A stretch of 64,000 nucleotides of DNA from Saprospiraceae bacterium (GTDB lineage: Bacteria > Bacteroidota > Bacteroidia > Chitinophagales > Saprospiraceae), in the NCBI GenBank assembly GCA_016708265.1, contig JADJGA010000012.1, positions 965,001 through 1,029,000 of the forward strand. Direction: 5' to 3'. Positions 31,901 to 40,674 of this stretch are shown piece by piece. Numbering within the stretch: the stretch's first letter is position 1; the number at the start of each line of letters is the position of its first letter. The position numbers and the translations under genes were made by a program. The notes below the pieces were generated by a model that was not told the origin of the DNA, did no database searches, and was given only the letters and a program-made list of their open reading frames with translations.

Positions 31901-32757
31901 TTCAAGCAAGCGATGGCACATATAGCGATAAAGTTTTTGTAACCTGGAGTGGTACAACAGGTAATTATTTTAGAGTATACAGGAATACAACAAATAATTC
32001 AGGTACTGCAACAGCACTTGGTAGTTGGCAGACATCTATGACTTACAATGATTTCTCAGCAACTGTCAATGTTACTTATTATTATTGGGTAAAATCTTCT
32101 GCAAGTTCAAATGGATCAAATCCAAGTACGTTTAGCACACCAAATACAGGATTCAGATCGGGAGTTACTATACCAACAAATGTTCAAGCAAGCGATGGTA
32201 CATATAATAATAGAGTTCGTGTTACCTGGAGTGGCACGTCAGGAAATTATTTCCGCGTTTACAGGAATACTACCAGTAACTCAGGAACGGCAACTGCTTT
32301 GGGTAGCTGGCAAACAAGTATGACATATAATGATTATAGCGCTGCGGTCAATGTTATATATTATTATTGGGTAAAATCTTCTGCAAGTTCAAATGGATCA
32401 AATCCAAGTGCATTCAGTACTCCAAATACGGGTTGGAGAAGTGGTAGCATTGCTCCGCCTCAAGAAGATATAATCGCTACTGAAACTGAAAATAAACTTG
32501 AATTCGACTTATACACTTATCCTAATCCTGTTAAACCGGCAACTGAGTTTGATTTAAAATGTAATCTTTCATTGGAGTCTGTTCACAGTGTGAAAATAGT
32601 GGATTTGAACGGAAAAGTAGTTTATGAATCAGTTTTAAATGCTATTGAAACAAAGGATAACATAAAGCTTTTATCTCCGGATAAACAAGGGATGTATTTA
32701 TTGTTCTTGAAAATGATTGATGGAAATGTTTTATACTCGAAAATCGTAGTATATTAA
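28984..32757 (+). CDS. T9SS-exported sortilin/BNR-propeller protein with four FN3-like repeats
   Basis: 1,257 residues from ATG 28984 (MHKKILFRTLFSILVLLSS, signal peptide ending FGQP); the frame opens 52 codons earlier but the promoter lies there. Residues 130-770 form a VPS10/sortilin-like propeller with many NGGxxW repeats (TTNGGSNWTF, STNGGTTWTIV, TTNGGGAWTN) and an Asp-box-like character. Four 94-residue FN3-like repeats follow (about 31321-32449), each beginning near VQASDGTYSDKV and containing GNYFxVYRNTT and TYYYWVKA. The end is a type A T9SS sorting domain (TYPNPVKPATEF to LYSKIVVY). Surface or secreted; probably a binding or protease-like propeller of unknown target. Shares the pre-propeller region (FKRWxW-type motif) with the gene before it, so the two arose by tandem duplication. 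Confidence 0.82.
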   Translation: MHKKILFRTLFSILVLLSSDFVFGQPWMEKIQTESSGKTLSFFDYQKAFNDYWDPKNVGTDGFYLENGERKKAYGWKQFRRWEYNMQYKADLQTGFLPPNSAQQIYERYIASLPVESRATNANWSSMGTSSSSGGYAGIGRLNCVAFHPTNSNIYWVGAPAGGLWLTTNDGSSWSCLTDNNNVMGVSDIAVTSDYSTSNTIYIATGDRDASDNYSIGVLKSTNAGSTWNSTSLSFSLSSGKMVNRLLIDPNNNQILVAATSGGVYKTTNGGSNWTFLSSNNFIDLEYKPDNFNTLYGSTKTGAIWYSTNGGSNWIQSLNLTSGRRVELAVSPNQTTFVYAVVAGTDNGLYGVYKSSNSGTSFSQVFSGSTLNLLGWNSNGGDSGGQGWYDLAIAASPSDANTVLVGGVNTWRSTNGGTTWTIVNHWTGSGAPAVHADKHNLKYRSDGHLYECNDGGLYKSTNNGTNWTDKSNGLVISQMYKLGVSQTVSTEVITGLQDNGTKLRSGSTWSDVIGGDGMECLINYTNVNIQYGSLYYGDIKRTTNHWQSSSTITPSSAGSGAWVTPYIIDPVNQSTLYSGYGDIWKSTNQGTNWTKISNISSSDKIRSMAIAPSNVQVIYCADRTHIYKTTNGGGAWTNITGSLPVSSSYITAIAVNSNDPSTVWVTFSHYNSNRVYQSTNGGSTWTSISTGLPQLPVYSIAQNKQITAEVQLYVGTEIGIYFKKGADNWIPFNTGLPNVQIGEIEIYYNNTSPDLSKLRAATYGRGLWESFVYYNSNGVSIPVNVQASDGTYSDKVFVSWNGTAGNYFLVYRNTTNSSSSATAVGNWQTATNFSDLTAVPNTTYYYWVKAASDVNGTNSSAFSTSDSGWKSQVTIPVNVQASDGTYSDKVLISWSGTPGNYFRVYRNTTNNSGTATALDSWQTSMTFNDFSATVNVTYYYWVKAALDVNGSSSSGFSVADTGWKSEIALPTNVQASDGTYSDKVFVTWSGTTGNYFRVYRNTTNNSGTATALGSWQTSMTYNDFSATVNVTYYYWVKSSASSNGSNPSTFSTPNTGFRSGVTIPTNVQASDGTYNNRVRVTWSGTSGNYFRVYRNTTSNSGTATALGSWQTSMTYNDYSAAVNVIYYYWVKSSASSNGSNPSAFSTPNTGWRSGSIAPPQEDIIATETENKLEFDLYTYPNPVKPATEFDLKCNLSLESVHSVKIVDLNGKVVYESVLNAIETKDNIKLLSPDKQGMYLLFLKMIDGNVLYSKIVVY
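31321..32449 (+). repeat. Four 282-bp tandem repeats inside the sortilin-like gene
   Basis: Repeat starts at about 31321, 31603, 31885 and 32167 give an exact 282-bp (94-codon) period. Long blocks are nearly identical at DNA level, for example the stretch around AGGAATACAACAAATAATTC in repeats 2 and 3, which indicates recent duplication or gene conversion. Confidence 0.8.
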
Positions 32758-32872
32758 TATAACAGTAGGGCTTGAATTTATCGAATTATTGAGACAAATC
32801 TTTAATAATGAGATATAATGTAATAAAAGGATAATTAATCAAAGCTTGGGTTAAAAAAAACATTTTCCCCAA

Positions 32873-33007
32873 CTGAGAGTGTTTAAAAAGCACATAGTTT
32901 TTATCAAATTGATATTAATGTAATGCATATTAGTCTAATTTGCTGAACTTTGCGTCTTAGCGTCATTGCACGAAACTAAGTAAATTGGACTTTTTAAACA
33001 CCCTCGG
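32873..33007. mobile_element. 135-bp MITE-like element with 18-bp terminal inverted repeats
   Basis: Left end CTGAGAGTGTTTAAAAAG and right end (reverse complement) CCGAGGGTGTTTAAAAAG match at 16 of 18 positions. The interior is noncoding and contains three 8-bp-period units (TTTGCGTC, TTAGCGTC, ATTGCACG at 32949-32972). No transposase is inside and no target duplication is evident. Such short inverted-repeat elements are moved in trans by a related transposase; the family is not identified. Confidence 0.5.
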
Positions 33008-33060
33008 ATATAAAACAACAAATAATAATTGCAAGCAATTGATAATTAGTTTTATGTTTG

Positions 33061-33081
33061 TGTGAAGTTGCAAACTTCACA
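33061..33081. repeat. Perfect 9-bp hairpin between convergent genes
   Basis: TGTGAAGTT-GCA-AACTTCACA is a perfect stem with a 3-base loop. Neither strand has a following T-run, so its role as a bidirectional terminator is only a possibility. Confidence 0.4.
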
Positions 33082-33104
33082 TAGTGGGGTAATAGCATCT
33101 CTTG

Positions 33105-36100
33105 TTACAGTTTAATTACCTTGAACAAGCGGTTAAAAGATTTGTTGTTTACTTGTATATAATAAATTCCCGATTTGTAATTGCTCATATCTCCGGTATA
33201 AACATAATGATCATTGTCATGATTGTTTTTTGTTTCTTTTGATATAGTAATTCCTAAATTACTATAAATGCTAACATGAGTTTGTCCGCTGATTCCTTTC
33301 AATTCAAGCTGGAATTCATCAGTTATCGGATTTGGGGAAAGTGACAGGTAATATTCATCTAATTTGTCATCAACAGATGTTGAGATTCCTGCAGTGAAAT
33401 TGAAAGTGAGCTCCCTTCCGAAATCAGTCTGAAAAGTGATCCAGTTTGTATTTTCACCCTTTATCCTGATTACACCCGCACCGTCATTATTTGCCCACCA
33501 GCTTATACCATCCTCGTCTGAGTCAATGAACTGAAGCTTGTAGCAGCCTTGAAGATTTTTTATTGTATCTCTATATTCCGTAAAAGATGACATGTTTTGT
33601 TTGCTTTTGCCTATTATTTCCCCCGAATCATTTTTAAGGATCCAGCTTGTTTCTTCTTTAGCCGCATTTGTTATCAGGGATATTAATACATTCCCCTTGA
33701 GATCAGGAACTTTTACATATTCTGATGAGAGAATGTTATTTTGAGCATAATTATCTGTTTTGTCATTCACCTTATCGATATTTACTGTGAATTTTCCTGA
33801 TTCATTCCAATCTGAAAAAGGCAAGTTGGGAAGATTGATAATTTCAGATTTTAAAAATTCAAGATTACCGGTCCAGTTATATGTCTGAAAAGTCTTACCT
33901 TCAATACCATACCTTATGATTAAATCTTTTATTGGTGATTTTCCATTATTCTTTATTTTAATAATTGGATTACTGCAAACAGGGTTTATCCTGTTATAAA
34001 TCGTTTTTTCGGAAGGTGAGATTATATCCTCCACAGCTGCATCTGTATCAAAGTTGGCTTCGCCATATTTTACAATTTGTGTATTTACAAGATAGGTGCT
34101 CGAGCCCTCAGCTGAATTTAATCCATAGTTCAGGCTAAAACTGTTATCTTGATTTACAAAAGGCATAATTTCAAATTCCTGCAGATCGCTGGGAGCTCCC
34201 GGACACCATCCTGCCCTGTCATAGACCCATGTACCCCCCTGCGGATAAATGGGATTGTCTGCACATTCCTTCCATACTTCCCATACAAATTCAGGATTTC
34301 CTCCGTTTATATTCAGTGAATGTACCCTTGGTATGAACTCACCTTCCTGACCGTGACCTGTGGTAACAACTCTTGCTTTCATTGATTTTACATCAGCTTC
34401 AACGGATAAAGTTCTGGTTTCAAGATGATCATTATTTAAAATGGAAGTATAAAAATAGTCTTTTGCAGGCCATACCTGATGAACTTTGAGCACATTTCTT
34501 GCAGGTTTACCTTTTATAAATGCGAATTTTACATAAAGCTCTTCCTGCCATTCTCCTCCGTTTGATATTAACAGCCTTTTGTTGTTTTTTAATATCGGAC
34601 CATAATCGGTCACATCAAAAATCCATGTTTTTCCACCCAGGCCGAAATCCAGACCAATGCCATAAGGTGTTACAAAGGACAATAACTCATATTTTGCAGG
34701 AGATTTCCGGTAATATAAAAGAGTTTCAAATGTCAATTCACCTTCTTCAGGAAATTCTACTTCACCTGTTATATTCCCGAATTCATCATAAACCGGAAAA
34801 AAACCTGAAGACCAGTAGTATAATGGTGTTCCTTCGGTAAGGTTGCCATTTTGCAGGGAAAATGTCCTTACTTTGTATGGATCATTCATCACTGAATCAC
34901 GGACAGATGTTTGCGTTGAGCTAATGTTAAAAACCCCTGTTATCAAAGATATATCAGGCCTGAAGCCAGGGTTTTGATATTCTTTGAAAATGTTGAATCC
35001 TCTGAATGTTTTCCATGATGGTTCTTTTGAAAATTGTCCGGTCAATTTGAATTTTGAACCATCATTGATTATTTTCCCTTCTGCCTCATTTAAATCGTAA
35101 TATGCAACAAGATTGTCGTACACAGCATTCACCGAAGGTGCTTCATTGTACATTATTGACATAATTTCGGCTACTGTCAGTTCTTTGTTCCACAAAGCAA
35201 AATTGTCGATAAAACCTGAGTAGGGGATAGTATTGCCAATATCTGCTCCCAACACAAATTTTGAAATGCTGATCGGTCTTTTCTTACCGGTTCCAGAATG
35301 CCATATCGCTCCGTTGAGGTAAATCTTCATGTTGCCTGTAACAGTATTTTTTGTAAAAACCCAGTGGTTCCATTTTTCTTCAAATTCTCCAGGATTGCTG
35401 GCTTTGTCAATTCTGTCATATCCTGATCCATCACCTCCGCAATCCCAATATATCCTTGAATTAGACCAGGGAAGATGAACATTTAGCTGTCTGTTTCCTG
35501 AAGCATCAACTGCATAGAATGCTGAATTGTTGTTGGGCAAAACACTGGCATTGCCTTTTGCCCAAAATGAGACAGATATTTCATTCTTAATGTCTGCCAT
35601 ACCATTTACTGATAATTCTGCAGTACCCTGATCCTTGAAATCAATGTAAGAATCAGACGCTTTAATTCCCAGCACTGATTCATTCGATACTGAAGTAGCT
35701 TTCAAAGCAAGAGCACCAATTGCGCTTCCGGTTGATGTAAAACTGATTTCAATCACTAAATTTTTATTGCCTGCTGCCGAATAGGGCTGGTGGAATATAA
35801 GTTCAGATTTTCCTTCCTGACTGAAAAAAACATCCCGGTTCAGAACCATTTCGAAATTTATGTTTTTTATCGAACTTGTAGTTAATTTGCTTTCTGAAGT
35901 CGTTCCGAGCCTTATCCTTAAAAATTTTAATGTACCTGTGTTTTTTGAATTCAGTTGGAGTCCCATTATTGATGTAATACCCGATAATTCAGCTGGAGTA
36001 TATAAATAATAAGATTTGTATGATGGTGTAAGAGCCAGATCAATTTCTTTATCCCCGGATTGAGTACCTAAAGATGTATAGTTTACATTAGACTGAGATA

Positions 36101-36512
36101 GAATACTAATATTATCAAGAATATATTCATAATAATTATATGTAGGTTTAGATGTATAAAGGAAAAAATTTTCCGTGAATCCTTCTATGATAAAGTTTGG
36201 ATGAGTAGCTTTTAAAGAATCAATATATGACGAGTCAATTATACTCGTATTGCAAAGATAATCCCACTCTCCGCAACCTTTGTTTCTATCGCTTGTTGTG
36301 GATACCAGACCATCTTTGCATCGCATGGAATAGTACATGAGTATTTTTTCGTATTGGTTATGATCCCCAGTCGGAAAATTGATTATGGTATCGCGTATGT
36401 TTGAATTGTAATTGATAGTATTTACCCAAACCGTGTCCTGTCCGTTGACAACTGAAAATAAACACAGCATAAAAATATTGATGATGAGTATTCTGATGTT
36501 TTTCGAATTCAT
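33105..36512 (-). CDS. T9SS-exported PNGase F-like glycoprotein deglycosylase with LamG domain
   Basis: 1,135 residues from ATG 36512 (MNSKNIRILIINIFMLCLFS, signal peptide ending NGQD); an exact -7 box lies inside the upstream extension. The N-terminal part has the GCGEWDYLCNT motif of peptide-N-glycosidase F-related proteins. A concanavalin A-like LamG domain follows (about 300-460: ISVSFWAKGN, WNHWVFTKNTVTGNMKIYLNG). The PNGase F C-terminal-type region holds TTGHGQEGEF, PQGGTWVYDRAGWCPGAPSD. A T9SS type A domain closes the protein (YLSLSPNPITDEFQL to FNRLFKVIKL). PNGase F cleaves N-glycans from glycoproteins; catalytic residues cannot be placed with certainty, so activity is inferred. It lies 175 bp upstream-side of the GH5 gene on the same strand, at the end of the glycan locus. 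Confidence 0.75.
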   Translation of the reverse strand: MNSKNIRILIINIFMLCLFSVVNGQDTVWVNTINYNSNIRDTIINFPTGDHNQYEKILMYYSMRCKDGLVSTTSDRNKGCGEWDYLCNTSIIDSSYIDSLKATHPNFIIEGFTENFFLYTSKPTYNYYEYILDNISILSQSNVNYTSLGTQSGDKEIDLALTPSYKSYYLYTPAELSGITSIMGLQLNSKNTGTLKFLRIRLGTTSESKLTTSSIKNINFEMVLNRDVFFSQEGKSELIFHQPYSAAGNKNLVIEISFTSTGSAIGALALKATSVSNESVLGIKASDSYIDFKDQGTAELSVNGMADIKNEISVSFWAKGNASVLPNNNSAFYAVDASGNRQLNVHLPWSNSRIYWDCGGDGSGYDRIDKASNPGEFEEKWNHWVFTKNTVTGNMKIYLNGAIWHSGTGKKRPISISKFVLGADIGNTIPYSGFIDNFALWNKELTVAEIMSIMYNEAPSVNAVYDNLVAYYDLNEAEGKIINDGSKFKLTGQFSKEPSWKTFRGFNIFKEYQNPGFRPDISLITGVFNISSTQTSVRDSVMNDPYKVRTFSLQNGNLTEGTPLYYWSSGFFPVYDEFGNITGEVEFPEEGELTFETLLYYRKSPAKYELLSFVTPYGIGLDFGLGGKTWIFDVTDYGPILKNNKRLLISNGGEWQEELYVKFAFIKGKPARNVLKVHQVWPAKDYFYTSILNNDHLETRTLSVEADVKSMKARVVTTGHGQEGEFIPRVHSLNINGGNPEFVWEVWKECADNPIYPQGGTWVYDRAGWCPGAPSDLQEFEIMPFVNQDNSFSLNYGLNSAEGSSTYLVNTQIVKYGEANFDTDAAVEDIISPSEKTIYNRINPVCSNPIIKIKNNGKSPIKDLIIRYGIEGKTFQTYNWTGNLEFLKSEIINLPNLPFSDWNESGKFTVNIDKVNDKTDNYAQNNILSSEYVKVPDLKGNVLISLITNAAKEETSWILKNDSGEIIGKSKQNMSSFTEYRDTIKNLQGCYKLQFIDSDEDGISWWANNDGAGVIRIKGENTNWITFQTDFGRELTFNFTAGISTSVDDKLDEYYLSLSPNPITDEFQLELKGISGQTHVSIYSNLGITISKETKNNHDNDHYVYTGDMSNYKSGIYYIQVNNKSFNRLFKVIKL

Positions 36513-36552
36513 ATGAATTGTATTGATAAAAGTTAAAGGATTTATACTTTGA

Positions 36553-36560
36553 CAAAAGTA
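36553..36560 (-). promoter_or_regulatory. -7 box (TACTTTTG) for the PNGase F-like gene
   Basis: Exact TAnnTTTG on the minus strand, 40 bp upstream of ATG 36512. The upstream -33 position carries TTTC, a three-of-four match. It decides against the earlier TTG at 36566 and shows a separate promoter from the glucan locus. Confidence 0.5.
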
Positions 36561-36687
36561 GTACAATTTTTTTTATACTATTATGAAATTGTTATTCTCA
36601 TTTTATAACCTAAATAAACACAATCATTAAGTCTGAAATATTATTTTAATGAAAAAAAATCAACCGACAATTGCCTTTATAAAGCTA

Positions 36688-39132
36688 TCAATAAGCTTTA
36701 GCGAATTTAATTGTCTCAATTTTTTGTGATCCAAAGATTTTTATAAAATATATCCCCGCTTTTAATTTTGAGATATCCAGATGTGCTTCTTTACTATTGA
36801 TTTCAGAATTAAAAACAGGCTTACCACTTACATCGAAAATAACTATTTTGCATTTTTCTTCAAATAAAGAGTTTATTCTGATTGTTTTTTGAGCAGGATT
36901 TGGAAATATACTATATTTTTTTTCAATGCTTCCTATGGATTTTGTATTTAATGGTATTGTTCCGGTAATGCCCCAGTTAAAAAACTCCCATCCTGCCGGT
37001 ACACTTCGGGTGCAAGTCATACCTGATGAAGCACCATTTTCTGATGACACATATAAGCCATTATATCCCAGAATTGAATATGCCCCACTTAAATTATTGA
37101 GCTTAAACTTTTGTTGATCCCCTATCGACGAAGAATTACAATACAATTTATTGTCTGAAGGATTTAAAGTTACGAAGTTGCCATTATTACCCTTCAGCGC
37201 AGTCAATCCTTCACCTGCATCAACTATTAAAAATTGCTCACTGGTGCCAGTAGTCAGATTACTACTTGTGAGCAAATTGCCATCATTTGAGTAGGTAACA
37301 TATTTATTGTTATTTCCTCTTAAATAAATAATATTTGATACTACATCCACTGAAACTGGTGTTATGACCGTTGTGTTCTTATAGACAAAATTTACTGAAC
37401 TTATGTTAAATTCTCCTGATATATTAACTATTCTGATAACCTGCTTACCTATGGTGCCAAACGAGCATGTACTGGTAATGGTTTGCCATGATGACCAGCC
37501 TCCTGTCGGAGGAATTTCTACTGTTGACAAGATTTCAGTTCCGACTTCATTTTGAATTTGAAGAATACCAGGTTCGGTATTTCCATTAGCAATCCTGAAT
37601 TCAAGCAGGTAAGTTCCTGGCACATTATTATTTATGGTATATTTCATCCATTCTCCGCCAACAAACCAACCAACTGTATGTCCATTTGACAAGGGATCAT
37701 TAGTCGCCTCAATATCAACACCGTTATTACGATAAACCCAGCCATTGTTCCACGCGGTGTAGTATCCTGTGGTAAGGCGTACATCCTCCCATGCTACATC
37801 AGCATATGCATATCCGTTCATTCCCTGATCATAGTTGGGAGCATAAAGCCTTGTGGGTGCAGAATTACCTATATAAAACGGAGTTGATGAGAACGGTTCA
37901 ATTTCCCTGTTTCCGGGTTGAACAAAAACTGATCGTAATACTTCTGTCTGAATTTTGCAATTCTCTATTTTGACATTTTCTGCTAATTGAATTAATGTAT
38001 TAAATGCAATGTCAGGATTTAAATTTGGATTAGTACCACCAAGATAATTCAACAGATCTGAATAACCGGGAGGAAATTTTGCATTGGCAAAGCAATTTAT
38101 ACTTTCGAATTTTTTCATAGGCCACCATGAAAACCCAATTTTATTTTCATTAAAAGTCTCCACTATTTTCGTAAAATGATCGTTACTGTTTTCTCCATGT
38201 TCTCCACACCAGATTGGTCTATTTTGTGCTTCACGAAAGTCAGTTATCCATTTAATGTCGATGTTTGAAGCATCTGACCAGTATTTGTGGAAAACATACA
38301 CCATGTTATCATCCCATGCCGGAGTAAGTCCTGTATAGTCATTTGAGTACCAGTTGCCTTCTATGAATATTATATGATTGTCTCCGTTATTTCTGATAGC
38401 ATTTGTTATTCTTTGATAAATATTTCGTAAATCTGTTCCATTTGGCAAATTCCATGCCGGCTCGTTAATAAGATCATAGCCAGCTACCCATGGCTCATTT
38501 TTATATCTTTCTGAAATCCTTTTCCAAAGTTCTACCGTTTTAGTTTTGTTCGATTCACTCTCCCAAAGCGATGGTTTGGTATTGTCGTAATCCGAGATTG
38601 CATTGTCGCTCTGCCCCCCAGGTGCAGCATGTAAATCCAAAACAGCATAAATTCCTTCAGCACTACACCATGCAATTATGCTATCCAGTAATATAAATCC
38701 CTGATCATTCCAGATAATTCCCGCACCCTTATTAACAAAATAATCGTAATGGATGGGAACTCTCACGGAATTAAAACCCCAGTCCTTTATTTGGATGATA
38801 TCTTTCTTCGTGACATGATTTGCAAGCCAGGTATTATAAAATATTGTGGTATTTTGACTCCCTATCAGTTCGGTTAACTTCTTTTTCCAGGTGTGCTGAT
38901 CGGGTGCCTGATTGCTGGAATTCATCATACAACCCTCCATCACCATCCAATTACCGAAATTCATGGCGTTAAGAACAACCTCTTTATTATTAGTAGTATT
39001 TATTATTTCTTTACCATTGACAGTTAATAACTGGGCATTTGAAACAAAAAATGATGCACCAAAAACACATAGAAATATAATTTTGTACAGTAATAATTGT
39101 ATTGTAAAAAGGGTTTTTATATTTAAAATCAC
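36688..39132 (-). CDS. GH5 glycoside hydrolase with CBM6 and fascin-like domains, T9SS-exported
   Basis: 814 residues. The start is a GTG at 39132 (no ATG before the signal peptide, which ends FVSNAQ). The GH5 catalytic domain (about 40-370) has acid/base E224 in LINEPAW, nucleophile E311 in WCGEHGE and the N-terminal AMNFGNWMVMEG typical of glucan-acting GH5. A CBM6-like domain (about 420-600) with AYADVAWEDVRL and GGEWMKYTIN follows, then a fascin-like beta-trefoil (about 605-735) with LRGNNNKYVTY, then a T9SS type A domain (IFPNPAQKTIRIN to IETIKFAKAY). Retaining beta-glucanase, released or surface-bound, is expected. It follows the GH30 gene after 13 bp, so it is the last gene of the glucan operon. 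Subfamily not assignable by eye. Confidence 0.88.
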   Translation of the reverse strand: MILNIKTLFTIQLLLYKIIFLCVFGASFFVSNAQLLTVNGKEIINTTNNKEVVLNAMNFGNWMVMEGCMMNSSNQAPDQHTWKKKLTELIGSQNTTIFYNTWLANHVTKKDIIQIKDWGFNSVRVPIHYDYFVNKGAGIIWNDQGFILLDSIIAWCSAEGIYAVLDLHAAPGGQSDNAISDYDNTKPSLWESESNKTKTVELWKRISERYKNEPWVAGYDLINEPAWNLPNGTDLRNIYQRITNAIRNNGDNHIIFIEGNWYSNDYTGLTPAWDDNMVYVFHKYWSDASNIDIKWITDFREAQNRPIWCGEHGENSNDHFTKIVETFNENKIGFSWWPMKKFESINCFANAKFPPGYSDLLNYLGGTNPNLNPDIAFNTLIQLAENVKIENCKIQTEVLRSVFVQPGNREIEPFSSTPFYIGNSAPTRLYAPNYDQGMNGYAYADVAWEDVRLTTGYYTAWNNGWVYRNNGVDIEATNDPLSNGHTVGWFVGGEWMKYTINNNVPGTYLLEFRIANGNTEPGILQIQNEVGTEILSTVEIPPTGGWSSWQTITSTCSFGTIGKQVIRIVNISGEFNISSVNFVYKNTTVITPVSVDVVSNIIYLRGNNNKYVTYSNDGNLLTSSNLTTGTSEQFLIVDAGEGLTALKGNNGNFVTLNPSDNKLYCNSSSIGDQQKFKLNNLSGAYSILGYNGLYVSSENGASSGMTCTRSVPAGWEFFNWGITGTIPLNTKSIGSIEKKYSIFPNPAQKTIRINSLFEEKCKIVIFDVSGKPVFNSEINSKEAHLDISKLKAGIYFIKIFGSQKIETIKFAKAY

Positions 39133-39145
39133 AGCATGTTAATGT

Positions 39146-40597
39146 TTAATATATTAAAGTTTGAATTGAATGAGGCAATATAGTAACTTCAGCCGCTTTG
39201 GTCCCGACACATAAGAAATAAGTAATTTTCGTATCATTTTTGTTCATCACCACAGTTATAATTTTCCCATCAGGATTCAGAAATGAGGTCGTAAGCAACT
39301 GACTTCTGCTTGCCACACTGCTCACTCTTTTTGCCCCGTCTTTAATGAATTTTGAAAAATGACCTATGTAATAATACGATGGGGTATAAATAAGTTGACC
39401 AGTTCCAGTATCAAAATGAATCGGAGCAAAACAAAAATTGCCAACATGATTAGGACCACCTTTTTCATCCAGTAAAATATTCCAGTCAGTCCATGCAACT
39501 GTTCCACAGTTAAAGTCATTTATCATTGACTCACCATACAATTCACCATTTTCCCATCTCTGGATCTTATCAGGATTAAAACTATCAGCACAACCTTCAG
39601 TGAAAATAAGGTTTTTATCAGGGAATAAACGGTTTACTTCCCCGACATTGCCAAACATCATTTCTCCACCTGACCAGTTTTCATACCAGTGAAATCCGAC
39701 ACCCCATACAAATTTTGCAGCCTCACTATCATTTAGTATAGTATTTGCTCTTTGTGTGATGAGGTCACGGTTATGATCCCAGATAATTATTTTTTTGTCC
39801 CCCAGGCCTTTTTTATGAAGGGTAGGGCCGAGATGGTTTTTGAGGAAATCTCTTTCTTCTTCAGCCGTGAATATGCAGGATTCCCAACGCTGTGTCGCCA
39901 TGGGCTCATTCTGAATAGTAAGTCCCCAGATGTTGATTCCTTCAGCTTTATAACTCTCTATGAATTTCACATAATAATTTGCCCAGGAACCATAATACTC
40001 AGGAAGTAATTTTCCACCTTTAAGCATATCTTTATTCGATTTCATATATGCAGGAGGACTCCATGGACTGATGAACAATCTGCTTTGTGGAGATCTTTCA
40101 AATGCCTTTTTTATCAGTGGGATCTTATATTTTCTGTCATGTTCTATATTGAATGAAGTCAGTTCTTTATCTCCATCCTCAACATAAGTGTACATGTCAG
40201 AACTAAAATCGCAACTATTGATATTAGTACGAATAATAGTATATCTGAGTCCTGATTCATTATCGTAATATGCTTTCATAAATTCTTCCTGTTTGTCTAA
40301 GGGAATTTTAGAGAAAACTTCAGCACTGGCATCTGTAATAGCTCCACCAATACCCATGAAGGTCTGAAATGTTTTGTCCGGTTCAACAAAAATGCAGGTT
40401 TGTGTTTCAAGAGGTTGTTTTAACTCTGAAAAATTTAGCTCATCAGTTTTTGTAATCCTGAGAGATGTACTATCAGCAGTCGTAAATACAGTGACTGAGC
40501 TTTTTCCAAGATTAAATTGCTTTTTTTCTTGTTTGCAGTTTTGAAGCATAAAAGTGGATATTAAAAGTAATGATATATATAAAAATGTGTTTTTCAT
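39146..40597 (-). CDS. GH30 beta-1,6-glucanase-type lipoprotein (second copy in the operon)
   Basis: 483 residues with a lipoprotein signal (lipid-bearing Cys21 after FMLQN), so probably anchored in the outer membrane or periplasm. GH30 fold signatures: FMGIGGAITDASAEVF, RTNINSCDFS, PWSPPAYMKSN, acid/base E231 in TIQNEPM, nucleophile E334 in IFTEGCA. Known GH30 members with this layout cleave beta-1,6-glucosidic bonds or glucosylceramide; context with GH16 points to beta-1,6-linked glucose. It is a distant paralogue of the preceding GH30 (40675-42126), which has the same length; two different GH30s suggest divided roles such as endo and exo action. Spacing of 77 bp after the first GH30 and 13 bp before GH5. 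Confidence 0.9.
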   Translation of the reverse strand: MKNTFLYISLLLISTFMLQNCKQEKKQFNLGKSSVTVFTTADSTSLRITKTDELNFSELKQPLETQTCIFVEPDKTFQTFMGIGGAITDASAEVFSKIPLDKQEEFMKAYYDNESGLRYTIIRTNINSCDFSSDMYTYVEDGDKELTSFNIEHDRKYKIPLIKKAFERSPQSRLFISPWSPPAYMKSNKDMLKGGKLLPEYYGSWANYYVKFIESYKAEGINIWGLTIQNEPMATQRWESCIFTAEEERDFLKNHLGPTLHKKGLGDKKIIIWDHNRDLITQRANTILNDSEAAKFVWGVGFHWYENWSGGEMMFGNVGEVNRLFPDKNLIFTEGCADSFNPDKIQRWENGELYGESMINDFNCGTVAWTDWNILLDEKGGPNHVGNFCFAPIHFDTGTGQLIYTPSYYYIGHFSKFIKDGAKRVSSVASRSQLLTTSFLNPDGKIITVVMNKNDTKITYFLCVGTKAAEVTILPHSIQTLIY

Positions 40598-40674
40598 AAT
40601 GATATATTTATTATTTGTTAATTTTTAGAGGTTTCTTGCAAATGAATTTTAAAGGCCAATACTTTTCATTCTTA

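Larger units (their letters stand above)
32758..33104. other. Intergenic spacer between convergent genes, 347 bp
   Basis: Sits between the 3' ends of the plus-strand sortilin-like gene and the minus-strand PNGase F-like gene. It holds a MITE-like element (32873-33007) and a hairpin (33061-33081). No gene is seen. Confidence 0.5.

Noticed and set aside
31321..32449. Assembly duplication causing the four 282-bp repeats
   Set aside because: The repeats differ at many positions, keep the frame and encode a typical domain, so they are a true coding repeat.
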